From the NCBI GenBank assembly GCA_020024455.1, contig JAHHTU010000022.1:1-41423 (forward strand): 41,423 bases of DNA, written 5' to 3'. Positions 24,214 through 33,011 of the stretch are shown piece by piece (positions within the stretch are counted from its first letter, which is position 1; every line of letters starts with the position of its first letter). This DNA comes from Anaerotignum sp. (GTDB lineage Bacteria > Bacillota > Clostridia > Lachnospirales > Anaerotignaceae). Under the pieces are notes generated by a model. That model had not been told where the DNA came from. It worked only from the letters and a program-made list of their open reading frames with translations, and did not search any database. Both the position numbers and the translations under genes were made by a program.

Positions 24214-26325
24214 ATGGGAAAAGAAAAAACAAAGGCAAAAAAAACTGCCAAAAAATATTTGGTGATTGTAGAGTCTCCGGCAAAAGCAAATACGATTGGA
24301 AAATTTTTGGGGAGCAATTACAAAATTGAGGCATCTATGGGGCATATCCGAGATTTGCCAAAAAGTCAAATGGGTATTGATTTTGAGCACGATTTTGAGC
24401 CGAAATACATCACCATTCGTGGCAAAGGTGATTTATTGAGCAAATTGAAAAAAGAGGCAAAAGCGGCAGATAAAGTATATCTGGCAACTGACCCAGACCG
24501 TGAGGGGGAGGCAATCAGTTGGCATTTGCTGCACGCATTGCATTTGGGCGATGACAAAGATATTAGCCGTATTACATTCAATGAAATTACAAAAGGTGCA
24601 GTCAAACGCTCCATATCAGAGGCAAGAGAGTTGGACATGGATTTGGTCAATGCACAACAGGCACGCCGTGTGCTGGACAGAATGGTGGGGTATACCATCA
24701 GCAATTTGCTTTGGAAAAAAGTCAAAAAAGGATTGAGCGGCGGACGTGTGCAGTCTGTGGCATTGCGTATCATTTGTGACAGAGAAGATGAAATCCGTGC
24801 ATTTATTCCTGTGGAATATTGGTCGATTGGTGCAAGATTACAAGACAAACAGAAAAAAGTGTTTGATGCAAGATTTTATGGAAAAGGTGACGAAAAAACA
24901 GAATTGCCAAACGAAGAAACCGTACAGGCGATTTTACAGGATTTGGAAGGTAAAGAAGTGCTTGTCAAAGAAGTGAAAAAAGGCACAAGACAGAAAAAAC
25001 CGGTTGCACCCTTTACCACAAGCACCATGCAACAAGAAGCAAGCAAACATTTGAATATGGCAACACAAAAAACCATGATGGTTGCACAACAATTATACGA
25101 AGGGGTGCAAATCAAGGGGGAAGGTCATGTGGGTTTGGTGTCTTATATCCGTACAGACTCCTTCCGCATTTCCGATGAAGCATATGAGGCGGCTGTGCAG
25201 TACATCACAGAAACCTATGGAGAACCATTTGTCAATCCGGAGCGTGTGGTGTATAAATCAAAAGGCAAAACGCAAGATGCCCATGAGGCAATCCGTCCGA
25301 CCAATGTGCATAGAACACCGGACAGTATCAAAGAATCTTTGTCAAAAGAACAATATAAATTGTATAAACTGATTTGGGAGCGTTTTGTAGCAAGCCAAAT
25401 GTGTCCGGCAGTATATGATACATTGCAAGTGAAAATGCAGGCGGGTGCATATGCGTTTCGTGCCTCCGGCTCCCGTTTGACGTTCCGTGGATTTTTGGAA
25501 GTCTATAACAAGGGCGAGGAAGAAACCGATGTGCAAATTCCCGCTTTGCAAGAGGGCGATGTGCTGCAAGTATCCGCATTTTTGCCGGAACAGCATTTTA
25601 CACAGCCACCTGCAAGATTTACCGATGCGTCTTTGATTAAGACATTGGAAGAAATCGGCGTAGGACGTCCCAGCACATATGCACCAACATTGACTACCAT
25701 TCAGGCAAGAAATTATGTCACAAAAGAAGCAAAAAATTTGTACCCGACAGAATTGGGCGAAGTGGTCAACGATATTATGAAAAGCTATTTCCCCGACATT
25801 GTGGATATTGATTTTACGGCAAATATGGAAAAACGCTTGGACGAAGTGGAATTGGGAAAAGAAGAATGGAAACAAATCATTCGTGATTTTTACCCCGATT
25901 TCAAACACGCCGTAGATGACGCAGTGGAACGCTTGGCAAAAGTGGAAATCAAAGACGAGGTGACAGATGTCATTTGTGAAAAATGTGGCAGAAATATGGT
26001 CATCAAATATGGTCGTTATGGGAAATTTTTGGCTTGTCCCGGTTTTCCGGAATGTCAAAATGCAAAACCGTTTTTTGAAGAAGCAGGCGTTTCCTGTCCA
26101 AAATGCGGCGGAAAGGTACTCATCAAAAAGACAAAAAAAGGCAGAATGTATTTTGGTTGCGAAAACAATCCTGAATGTGACTTCATGTCATGGAACAAAC
26201 CAACAGGAGAAATTTGCCCCGAATGTGGCAGTTTCTTGGAAGAAAAAGGAAAGAAAAATCCGAAAATTGTTTGTTCCAATGAAAAATGCAGCTATATGAA
26301 AGAAGTAGAACCACAACCGGAATAA
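24214..26325 (+). CDS. topA: DNA topoisomerase I (type IA)
   Basis: A 703-residue type IA topoisomerase that relaxes negative supercoils. The Toprim domain (VIVESPAKANTIGKFLG; DPDREGEA) is followed by the catalytic part with active-site Tyr at about 311 in LVSYIRTDSFR. C-terminal zinc ribbons are clear: CEKCGR...CPGFPEC, CPKCGG...CENNPEC and CPECGS...CSNEKC, three in total. Start is uncertain: ATG 24214 is chosen, with the GGAGG about 13 bases upstream; a TTG at 24205 is in frame and only 4 bases from that site. Co-transcribed with dprA and closed by a strong terminator. Confidence 0.96.
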   Translation: MGKEKTKAKKTAKKYLVIVESPAKANTIGKFLGSNYKIEASMGHIRDLPKSQMGIDFEHDFEPKYITIRGKGDLLSKLKKEAKAADKVYLATDPDREGEAISWHLLHALHLGDDKDISRITFNEITKGAVKRSISEARELDMDLVNAQQARRVLDRMVGYTISNLLWKKVKKGLSGGRVQSVALRIICDREDEIRAFIPVEYWSIGARLQDKQKKVFDARFYGKGDEKTELPNEETVQAILQDLEGKEVLVKEVKKGTRQKKPVAPFTTSTMQQEASKHLNMATQKTMMVAQQLYEGVQIKGEGHVGLVSYIRTDSFRISDEAYEAAVQYITETYGEPFVNPERVVYKSKGKTQDAHEAIRPTNVHRTPDSIKESLSKEQYKLYKLIWERFVASQMCPAVYDTLQVKMQAGAYAFRASGSRLTFRGFLEVYNKGEEETDVQIPALQEGDVLQVSAFLPEQHFTQPPARFTDASLIKTLEEIGVGRPSTYAPTLTTIQARNYVTKEAKNLYPTELGEVVNDIMKSYFPDIVDIDFTANMEKRLDEVELGKEEWKQIIRDFYPDFKHAVDDAVERLAKVEIKDEVTDVICEKCGRNMVIKYGRYGKFLACPGFPECQNAKPFFEEAGVSCPKCGGKVLIKKTKKGRMYFGCENNPECDFMSWNKPTGEICPECGSFLEEKGKKNPKIVCSNEKCSYMKEVEPQPE

Positions 26326-26366
26326 AAAAAGAGAAATATTGGGTTTTCCAATATTTCTCTTTTTTG
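26325..26366 (+). terminator. Terminator after topA
   Basis: An 18-bp arm AAAAAAGAGAAATATTGG (26325-26342) pairs with its complement at 26348-26365 around a GTTTT loop, ending in T's. Confidence 0.93.
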
Positions 26367-26367
26367 G

Positions 26368-26396
26368 TTTGCAAAAACAAAAAACACAGGTATAAT
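26368..26396 (+). promoter_or_regulatory. Promoter of the second immunity-like operon
   Basis: TTTGCA (26368-26373), exact 17-base spacer, perfect TATAAT (26391-26396), 25 bases before the ATG at 26422. It starts 2 bases after the topA terminator. Confidence 0.75.
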
Positions 26397-26421
26397 AAAA
26401 AGAAAAAAAGGAGGCGTTTCC

Positions 26422-27399
26422 ATGCAGGATAGTTTATTATCGAAAGACGATATTGCACATTTGCAATCCTATTGTGAAGAAAACAGCGGCTATTTTTATG
26501 CGATGTTGCAATATCTGGAAGAATTTGTGGAAGACGGTGTCAAACGAAAAGCGTTTACCAGACAAAGAGCCGAACATGATTTGGAAATCGCCTTATGGGT
26601 TGCATATGCTTGTGGAAATATCAATGACTATGAGCATTATTATAAAAGCATGACTTGGTTGCAGAGAGTGGAAGATTTGGCACAAGGGTGCGGGACGTTT
26701 TATTATCGTTATTCTGTGGCATTGACATATTGCGGCAAGCTGGAACAGGCAAAACAATATGCAGAAAAAGGTGTTTTGGAAGAACCGCAGTATCCTTGGG
26801 GGTGGCTGCACTTGGCAAATTTGCGCAGCCATTTCGGAGAACAAATCGGGGCTTTGCAGGCAAATGCCAGAGGATTGGCTCTGTTACCCGACGATTATGA
26901 ATTTACCAGACAACGGGAAGAACTCCAAAAAGGCTACACATTGGAGCAGTTGGAGCATCACTATATCGGACAGGAAAGCGACGAAGCGTTACAGGCAGGC
27001 ACGATTGACGAAGAAGAAAGCCGCAGTAAATTGGAGGCAATCGCAGGGATTGTTTGTGATGAAGACCAGTTGCAAAAAATCAAAGATTTGTTGCAAGTGG
27101 AAGATTGGCGGCAAGATGTTCCATATTGTTTGTTTACGTTTTGGCAGGGAAATCAAAGCTATGCAGGCATTTTTTGTATGAATGCGGCGGCAGTTTCCAA
27201 AATAGATTTAAATTGGTTGCAAAAACAACTGGAAACATTGCCAGAGCAGATAAAAAAAGAAAAAAAACGTCTTGGCAGACAAGAAGGGATAGAAGGGAAA
27301 GCATTGGTTTTGAAAGAAGTGTTGTTTGAAAGAGATTATTCTGTGCATTTTCGATTTACATATCCCAAAAAAGCAATATTGCCACAGATTTGTTCCTGA
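26422..27399 (+). CDS. TPR-containing hypothetical protein
   Basis: A 325-residue soluble protein. Residues about 75-165 look like TPR helices (YYRYSVALTYCGKLEQAKQYAEKG, then WGWLHLANLRSHFGE), and similar proteins are seen beside SUFU-type immunity genes. The C-terminal half (about 195-325) is unassigned, with a Lys/Glu-rich helix (LPEQIKKEKKRLGRQEG) at about 272-290. Start ATG 26422 has AAGGAGG upstream. First gene of an operon with YwqG and SUKH-like genes. Function not known; protein binding is likely. Confidence 0.7.
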   Translation: MQDSLLSKDDIAHLQSYCEENSGYFYAMLQYLEEFVEDGVKRKAFTRQRAEHDLEIALWVAYACGNINDYEHYYKSMTWLQRVEDLAQGCGTFYYRYSVALTYCGKLEQAKQYAEKGVLEEPQYPWGWLHLANLRSHFGEQIGALQANARGLALLPDDYEFTRQREELQKGYTLEQLEHHYIGQESDEALQAGTIDEEESRSKLEAIAGIVCDEDQLQKIKDLLQVEDWRQDVPYCLFTFWQGNQSYAGIFCMNAAAVSKIDLNWLQKQLETLPEQIKKEKKRLGRQEGIEGKALVLKEVLFERDYSVHFRFTYPKKAILPQICS

Positions 27400-27423
27400 A
27401 CATAGAAAAAAGGAGGCTGTTTT

Positions 27424-28275
27424 ATGGAAGTGTGGAAAGAAGTTGTCAAATCGTATGCAAAGCAAGCAATCAATCTGCACATTGCAGGAAAAACAGAGGA
27501 AGTGTCGGGTGGCACACGATTTGGCGGACACCCTGATGTGCCGAAAGATTTTGTTTGGCCGACATTTGAAACAGCAACATTTTGCGATGACACCGTCAAA
27601 GAGCGACCATTGTCTTTTATCGCACAATTTCGATGTGCGGATTTGGCACATTATGACACAGAAGGATTGTTGCCAAACACAGGAATACTGTCTTTTTTCT
27701 ATGAAACATTGTCTATGGAGTGGGGCTACTCTCCCGAAAACAAAGGTTGCTCCCGTGTGTATTGGTTTCCCGCAGAAGATTTGCAACAGGCACCGTTTCC
27801 GTCAGACTTGGAACGAGATTGCTGTTTTCCTGCATTGGCAATACAATTTTCAAATGAAATCAATGTGCCTGCATTGGAAGATATTTATGATAAAACAGAT
27901 ACAAAAAATTTGGATTGGCAGACATATACGTCTTATTGTGAGCAGATTGGCAATGTCAGCCAAACGCAAAATGAAGTGTCCAAACTGCTTGGTTGGGCAG
28001 ATGTCATACAAAACAATATGACGGTAGAATGTGAACTGGTGACACAAGGCTATGAAACGGGATACGGGGTGCAAGATATCCCAAAAACAGTGATAGAACA
28101 AGCGGAGCAAACATCGTTGGCACAATGGCAGTTGTTATTCCAACTGGATACGGTGGAAGATGATACATTTTGTTTGATGTTTGGGGATTGTGGCAGGATT
28201 TATTACTATATCAAAACAGAAGATTTGAAACAAAAACGATTTGAAAATCATTGGCTGGTATTACAATGTTATTGA
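27424..28275 (+). CDS. YwqG family protein (DUF1963)
   Basis: A 283-residue protein of the YwqG/DUF1963 family, identified by GGTRFGGHPDVPKDFVWP (29-46), PLSFIAQFRCADL, the GILSFFYE strand, and a C-terminal strand-rich region with LLFQLDTV and FGDCGRIYYYI. Family members are found as cytosolic immunity proteins or near toxin loci; no activity is known. AAGGAGG precedes the ATG at 27424. It follows the TPR gene by 24 bases and precedes a SUKH-like gene by 20. Distinct from the zinc-ribbon relative in operon 1, which shares the same family signature only in its C-terminal part. Confidence 0.87.
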   Translation: MEVWKEVVKSYAKQAINLHIAGKTEEVSGGTRFGGHPDVPKDFVWPTFETATFCDDTVKERPLSFIAQFRCADLAHYDTEGLLPNTGILSFFYETLSMEWGYSPENKGCSRVYWFPAEDLQQAPFPSDLERDCCFPALAIQFSNEINVPALEDIYDKTDTKNLDWQTYTSYCEQIGNVSQTQNEVSKLLGWADVIQNNMTVECELVTQGYETGYGVQDIPKTVIEQAEQTSLAQWQLLFQLDTVEDDTFCLMFGDCGRIYYYIKTEDLKQKRFENHWLVLQCY

Positions 28276-28295
28276 AACAGAAAGGCGTGCAGGAT

Positions 28296-28712
28296 ATGGA
28301 AGAACAAGAGTTTTTGGTGGATTTGAAAGCATTTTTGGAAGAATTGGCAGAAGATGACTTGGTGCCTGCAAAAGCGGAGGAATTGCAAAGTCTGCCCAAG
28401 GCATTGCAAGCCTTGTATGCGTTGGGGAACGGAATATCATTGCCATTCGGATATCTTTACACCATCGCACAAATACAGGAACATTCCAAAACAGAGCCGT
28501 TTTCCCCAAATTGGTTGGTGTTTGGACAAGACCCTTACGGTGTGTTTTGGGTATGTGCCAAAGAACCAGATGCCGAGGGATTTTCTTTCACAACATGGGA
28601 CCATGATTTTGAAACAGAAGTCAGCGAACCGATATTTGAAACGGTTTTGGAATTGTTGGACGATTTGGAAGATGACTATTTGGAATTTTTGGAAGAAGAA
28701 AACAATACTTGA
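28296..28712 (+). CDS. SMI1/KNR4 (SUKH)-like immunity protein
   Basis: A 138-residue acidic protein. It has the SUKH order: an N-terminal helix pair, then LPKALQALYALGNGISLPFGYLY, a strand with WLVFGQDPYGVFWVC and a C-terminal helical tail of many Glu/Asp. SUKH proteins bind and neutralise nuclease toxins. The match is by pattern only. Start ATG 28296 is 10 bases after AAAGG; an overlapping ATG at 28266 is also in frame. Last gene of the three-gene operon, followed by a terminator. Confidence 0.62.
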   Translation: MEEQEFLVDLKAFLEELAEDDLVPAKAEELQSLPKALQALYALGNGISLPFGYLYTIAQIQEHSKTEPFSPNWLVFGQDPYGVFWVCAKEPDAEGFSFTTWDHDFETEVSEPIFETVLELLDDLEDDYLEFLEEENNT

Positions 28713-28733
28713 TATGCATAAAACATAAAATGG

Positions 28734-28767
28734 ATATCTCTGAGGCAATGCCTTGGGGATATTTTTT
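28734..28767 (+). terminator. Terminator of immunity-like operon 2
   Basis: ATATCTCTGAGGC pairs with GCCTTGGGGATAT, loop AAT, with three G-U pairs, followed by TTTTTT. The decarboxylase ribosome site lies 8-10 bases further on, so some read-through may drive that gene. Confidence 0.75.
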
Positions 28768-28785
28768 GCAAAAGAAAAGGAGAAT

Positions 28786-30207
28786 ATGACTGTGTTGGAA
28801 CAGAAATTGATGGAATATGCAAAAAACGGAAGATACCCCTTTCATATGCCGGGGCATAAACGCAATACAGATGTATTGGGCAATCTGTTTCCTTATGATA
28901 TGGATATTACGGAAATAGAGGGGTTTGATAATTTGCATCATGCCGAAGGGATTTTACAAGATTGTATGCAACAGGCAAGTGAAGTGTTTGGCAGTAAAGC
29001 CTCTTTTTTTCTGGTGAATGGGAGCAGTGGCGGTTTGCTGGCAGCCATTCGCAGTATGACAAAACGGGGAGATGGTGTATTGCTGGCAAGAGGGTGTCAT
29101 CGTGCGGTATATCACGGTGTGGAATTGTGCGGACTGTTGCCACAGTATTTGGTTGCACCGATTTTGCCCGATTGGCAGATACAAGGCAGTATCACACCAA
29201 AACAGGTGGCAGATGCATTGGAAGATATGCAAAATTGTAAGCTGGTGATATTGACAAGTCCGACATATGAGGGGGTAGTCAGCGATATTGCTGGCATTGC
29301 CGATGTGGTACACAAAAAAGGGGCGTTGCTTTTGGTAGATGAGGCACATGGGGCACATTTGGGATTTTCAAAGGCGTTTCCCGATACAGCAATCCATTTG
29401 GGGGCGGATATTGTGGTGCAAAGTTTGCATAAAACATTGCCTTGCCCCACACAAACAGCCATATTGCATATTTGTTCCGAACGTGTTCCTGTACAAGCGG
29501 TCAAAAGACAGCTTTCGGTATTTCAAACCAGTAGCCCGTCTTATGTGTTTTTGTCGGCAATCGAGCATTGCATTGGCATATTACAGCAAAAAAAGGAAAT
29601 CCTATTTTCTGCATATGAAAAACGGTTACAGCGGTTTTATCAAGAAGTCGGCAATTTGGAAATATTACAAGTGTGTCAGCCACAAAAAGAAGTGTTTGCA
29701 TTTGACAAAAGCAAGTGCATCATACACACAAAAAAAAGCACTTGGACAGGTGTACAGCTCTCGCAAAAGCTCAGAGAGCTGTATGGTTTGGAATTGGAAA
29801 TGGCACAGCCTTTTTATGCATTGGCAATGACAAGCGTTTGTGATACGGATAAGGGATTTGCAATGCTGAAAAATGCCTTATTTGCATTGGACAGACAAGC
29901 AATTCCCACAAAACAAATGAAACAGGAAGAAATTTCTATGCAATTACCAGAAGTATACTGTTCTGTGGAAGAAGCATTGCAGGCAAAGCATACAGAAATA
30001 CCATTGTTGGAAAGTGTGGGCTGTGTTTGTGCGGATTATGTTTGGGTGTATCCGCCTGGTATTCCTTTTGTTGTTCCGGGAGAAATCATCTCTTTGGATT
30101 TGGTCAAAAAATTTGCATATTTACAAGAACAACGCTTGGAAATCACCTGTGCCTATGCCACAAACGGCAGAATACAGGTTTTGGACAGCAGACCGAAAAA
30201 ATATTGA
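28786..30207 (+). CDS. Orn/Lys/Arg decarboxylase family protein (SpeA/YaaO-like)
   Basis: A 473-residue PLP-dependent fold-type I decarboxylase. HMPGHKRNTD (20-29), NGSSGG (78-83), the DEAHGAH (185-191) motif and the PLP lysine K216 in SLHKTLPCPT are intact. The short length without the large N-terminal wing domain matches the Gram-positive SpeA/YaaO type, which makes agmatine or cadaverine for polyamines. Which amino acid it uses is not readable. Start ATG 28786 follows AAGGAG. In many Bacillota it stands before tmk and holB; here it is followed by rel, whose promoter overlaps its stop codon. Confidence 0.88.
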   Translation: MTVLEQKLMEYAKNGRYPFHMPGHKRNTDVLGNLFPYDMDITEIEGFDNLHHAEGILQDCMQQASEVFGSKASFFLVNGSSGGLLAAIRSMTKRGDGVLLARGCHRAVYHGVELCGLLPQYLVAPILPDWQIQGSITPKQVADALEDMQNCKLVILTSPTYEGVVSDIAGIADVVHKKGALLLVDEAHGAHLGFSKAFPDTAIHLGADIVVQSLHKTLPCPTQTAILHICSERVPVQAVKRQLSVFQTSSPSYVFLSAIEHCIGILQQKKEILFSAYEKRLQRFYQEVGNLEILQVCQPQKEVFAFDKSKCIIHTKKSTWTGVQLSQKLRELYGLELEMAQPFYALAMTSVCDTDKGFAMLKNALFALDRQAIPTKQMKQEEISMQLPEVYCSVEEALQAKHTEIPLLESVGCVCADYVWVYPPGIPFVVPGEIISLDLVKKFAYLQEQRLEITCAYATNGRIQVLDSRPKKY

Positions 30208-30232
30208 AAAAAAGCGAAAAAATTGGTATAAT
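30204..30232 (+). promoter_or_regulatory. Promoter of rel-dtd-hemZ-hisS
   Basis: TTGAAA (30204-30209), 17-base spacer, TATAAT (30227-30232), nearly consensus. The -35 box overlaps the TGA stop (30205-30207) of the decarboxylase gene. Confidence 0.8.
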
Positions 30233-30309
30233 ATTTTTTAATATTTTCAAAATGTAAAGAAACGGGGAGTTTATTTTATATGCAGAAGAATGAAAGAGAG
30301 GTGACAAGT

Positions 30310-32532
30310 ATGGCTATCGAAGACCAATTATATCAAGAACTTGTGGAGAAAATTGAAACGTATCACCCAACACACGATTATGCAATGCTGGAAAAGGCGT
30401 ATCGTCTGGCAAGAGATGCACACAAAGAACAAAAGAGAAAGTCCGGAGAGCCATATATCATTCATCCTCTGAAAGTTGCCTATATATTGGCAGAACTGGA
30501 ATTGGATATGGAATCAATTGTTGCAGGCATACTGCATGATACCATAGAAGATACAGAGTATACTTATGAAGATGTATGTCGCTTGTTTAGTGAAGAAATT
30601 GCAACATTGGTAGACGGTGTTACCAAACTGGGAAAACTGTCTTATTCCACAAAAGAAGAAATACAAGCGGAAAATTACAGAAAAATGTTTTTGGCAATGG
30701 CAAAAGATATCCGTGTGATATTGATTAAACTGGCAGACCGTTTGCACAATATGCGTACATTGAATTACATGACGCCGGAAAAACAAAGGGAAAAAGCACA
30801 GGAAACATTGGATATTTATGCACCGCTTGCCCATCGCTTGGGGATTTCCAAAATCAGAACTGAAATGGAAGATTTGTGTTTCAAATACCTCAATCCGGAG
30901 GCATATTTTGACTTGGCGGCAAAAATTGAGAAAAAACGTGTGGAACGGGAAAGTTTTGTTGCGGATATTGTCAAAGAAGTGCAGCAAAAAATGGAAGAAG
31001 CAAACATCAAGGGCAAAATTGAAGGCAGAAGCAAGCATTTTTTCAGTATTTATAAAAAAATGCGTAACCAAAACAAAACCATTGACCAGATTTATGATTT
31101 GTTTGCAGTCAGAGCCATTGTCGATAACATCAAAGACTGTTATGCGGTATTGGGGATTGTGCATACGATGTATAAACCGATGCCGGGGCGTTTCAAAGAT
31201 TATATTGCCATGCCAAAACCCAATATGTACCAATCTTTGCATAACACATTGATTGGGCCGTCCGGAGAACCGTTTGAAATACAAATCCGTACTTGGGAAA
31301 TGCACCGCACCAGCGAATACGGGATTGCGGCACATTGGAAATACAAAGAAGGGAAATCCGGCGAAAAAAGCGGTCGCAAAGAAGAAGCCAAATTGGCTTG
31401 GTTGCGTCAAATTTTGGAATGGCAAAAAGATATGTCCGATAACAAAGAGTATCTGGACACCATCAAATTGGATTTGAATATTTTCACAGACCAAGTATAT
31501 GCCTTTACCCCGCAGGGGGAAGTCATTCAGTTGCCAAAGGGTTCTACACCCATTGATTTTGCCTATATGATACACTCTGCTGTCGGAAACAAAATGGTGG
31601 GGGCAAGAGTCAACAACCGTATGGTAACCATTGATTACAAAGTGCAAAACGGTGATATTGTGGAAATTATGACTTCCCAAAATTCCAAAGGCCCAAGCCG
31701 TGACTGGTTGAATTTGGTAAAAAGCTCACAGGCTCGCACCAAAATCAAACAATGGTTCAAAAAAGAAGAAAAAGAAGAAAATATCATTCGTGGGAAAGAA
31801 ATGCTTATCAATGATATCAAAAAGAAGGGGTATCAGCCTGCGGATTTGTTGCGTCCGGAATGGGAAAAACTGGTGCTGAACAAATACGATTTCAAAGATT
31901 GGAATGCAGTGCTGGCGGCGGTTGGTTATGGTGGCTTAAAAGAGGGGCAAGTGGTCAATCGTTTGCGTGATGAGTATTTGAAAGAACAACGAAAAACACA
32001 AACTGCAGAAGATTTGCTGCACGATTTTGAAAAAACAGTCAGCCAAAAACCACTCAAACAAAAAAGCAAAAGCGGCATTGTGGTAGAGGGCATTGGCGAT
32101 GTGGCAGTCCGTTTTTCAAAATGTTGCAGTCCTGTACCCGGTGATGAAATTGTGGGTTTTGTCACACGTGGGCGTGGGGTGACCATTCACCGTACCGATT
32201 GTATCAATATTATGAATTTGAGCAACGAAGAACGTGCCAGATTGATTGATGCGGAATGGGATACACAATATACCCATGGCGAAGTACAAGTATCATATTT
32301 GGCTGAAATTCGTGTCATTGCAAATGACAGAAACGGGCTTTTGCTGGAAATCAGCAGACATTTGACAGACGAGGATATTGCCATCAAAGGATTTAATATT
32401 CGTACCACAAAAGATATGACGGCAATTTTTAATATCACCATGGAAATCAGAACAAAAGACCAGTTGGAACGTGTGGGCAAGCGATTAAAAGGCATCAAGG
32501 GCATCATTGCCATTGAGCGTGTGACAGGATAA
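30310..32532 (+). CDS. rel: Bifunctional (p)ppGpp synthetase/hydrolase (RelA/SpoT family)
   Basis: A 740-residue stringent-response enzyme. The N-terminal HD hydrolase has H52, the HD pair 76-77 and ED at 80-81, and LADRLHN at 141-147. The synthetase part has GRSKHFFSIYKK, RFKDYIAMPKPNMYQSLHNT with the activity-loop RFKD (294-297), and E323 of EIQIRT. A TGS domain (about 390-450), the zinc-finger-like CCSPVPGD, and an ACT domain (about 665-740) regulate it on the ribosome. Both activities look intact. Start ATG 30310 follows GAGGTG by 7 bases; an ATG at 30280 in frame with GGGGAG upstream is an alternative. First gene of the operon. Confidence 0.96.
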   Translation: MAIEDQLYQELVEKIETYHPTHDYAMLEKAYRLARDAHKEQKRKSGEPYIIHPLKVAYILAELELDMESIVAGILHDTIEDTEYTYEDVCRLFSEEIATLVDGVTKLGKLSYSTKEEIQAENYRKMFLAMAKDIRVILIKLADRLHNMRTLNYMTPEKQREKAQETLDIYAPLAHRLGISKIRTEMEDLCFKYLNPEAYFDLAAKIEKKRVERESFVADIVKEVQQKMEEANIKGKIEGRSKHFFSIYKKMRNQNKTIDQIYDLFAVRAIVDNIKDCYAVLGIVHTMYKPMPGRFKDYIAMPKPNMYQSLHNTLIGPSGEPFEIQIRTWEMHRTSEYGIAAHWKYKEGKSGEKSGRKEEAKLAWLRQILEWQKDMSDNKEYLDTIKLDLNIFTDQVYAFTPQGEVIQLPKGSTPIDFAYMIHSAVGNKMVGARVNNRMVTIDYKVQNGDIVEIMTSQNSKGPSRDWLNLVKSSQARTKIKQWFKKEEKEENIIRGKEMLINDIKKKGYQPADLLRPEWEKLVLNKYDFKDWNAVLAAVGYGGLKEGQVVNRLRDEYLKEQRKTQTAEDLLHDFEKTVSQKPLKQKSKSGIVVEGIGDVAVRFSKCCSPVPGDEIVGFVTRGRGVTIHRTDCINIMNLSNEERARLIDAEWDTQYTHGEVQVSYLAEIRVIANDRNGLLLEISRHLTDEDIAIKGFNIRTTKDMTAIFNITMEIRTKDQLERVGKRLKGIKGIIAIERVTG

Positions 32533-32547
32533 AGAAAGGGGAACAAC

Positions 32548-33000
32548 ATGAGGGCAGTATTGCAAAGAGTAACACAGGCAAGCGTGAGCGTAGACGGGCA
32601 AGTCATTGGAGAAATCGGCAAAGGTATTCTGGTGCTGTTTGGTATGCTGGACAGCGACAATGAAAAAACCATGGAATATATGTTGGATAAAGTGGTCAAT
32701 TTGCGTATTTTTGAGGACGAAAATGATAAAATGAATTTGTCATTGCAAGATGTTGGCGGAGAATTGCTGATTGTACCAAACTTCACATTATATGGTGATG
32801 CAAGAAAAGGCAGACGCCCCGGTTATTCCGCAGGGGCAGCCCCCGATGTTGCGGCAGGATTGTTTGCACAACTTTGCGAAAAAGCAAAAAATATGGACAT
32901 CAAAAAAGTGGCAACCGGACAGTTTCAAGCCGATATGAAAGTATCTTTGGTCAACGACGGCCCTGTGACACTTTTGTTGGACAGTGAAAAATTATTTTAA
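32548..33000 (+). CDS. dtd: D-aminoacyl-tRNA deacylase
   Basis: A 150-residue protein of exact family length that removes D-amino acids (and glycine) from mischarged tRNAs. MRAVLQRVTQASV begins it in the usual way, and the Gly-cisPro motif NDGPVT (136-141) and KGRRPGYS are conserved. The other active-site motif, normally SQFT at 77-80, reads PNFT here. The Thr and Phe are retained. Whether this changes activity is not known. It lies 15 bases after rel and 11 before hemZ. Confidence 0.92.
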   Translation: MRAVLQRVTQASVSVDGQVIGEIGKGILVLFGMLDSDNEKTMEYMLDKVVNLRIFEDENDKMNLSLQDVGGELLIVPNFTLYGDARKGRRPGYSAGAAPDVAAGLFAQLCEKAKNMDIKKVATGQFQADMKVSLVNDGPVTLLLDSEKLF

Positions 33001-33011
33001 GGATTTTTGAT

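Noticed and set aside
30514..31680. 388-codon minus-strand open frame opposite rel
   Set aside because: A His/Phe/Cys-rich translation typical of antisense frames; rel is intact on the plus strand.
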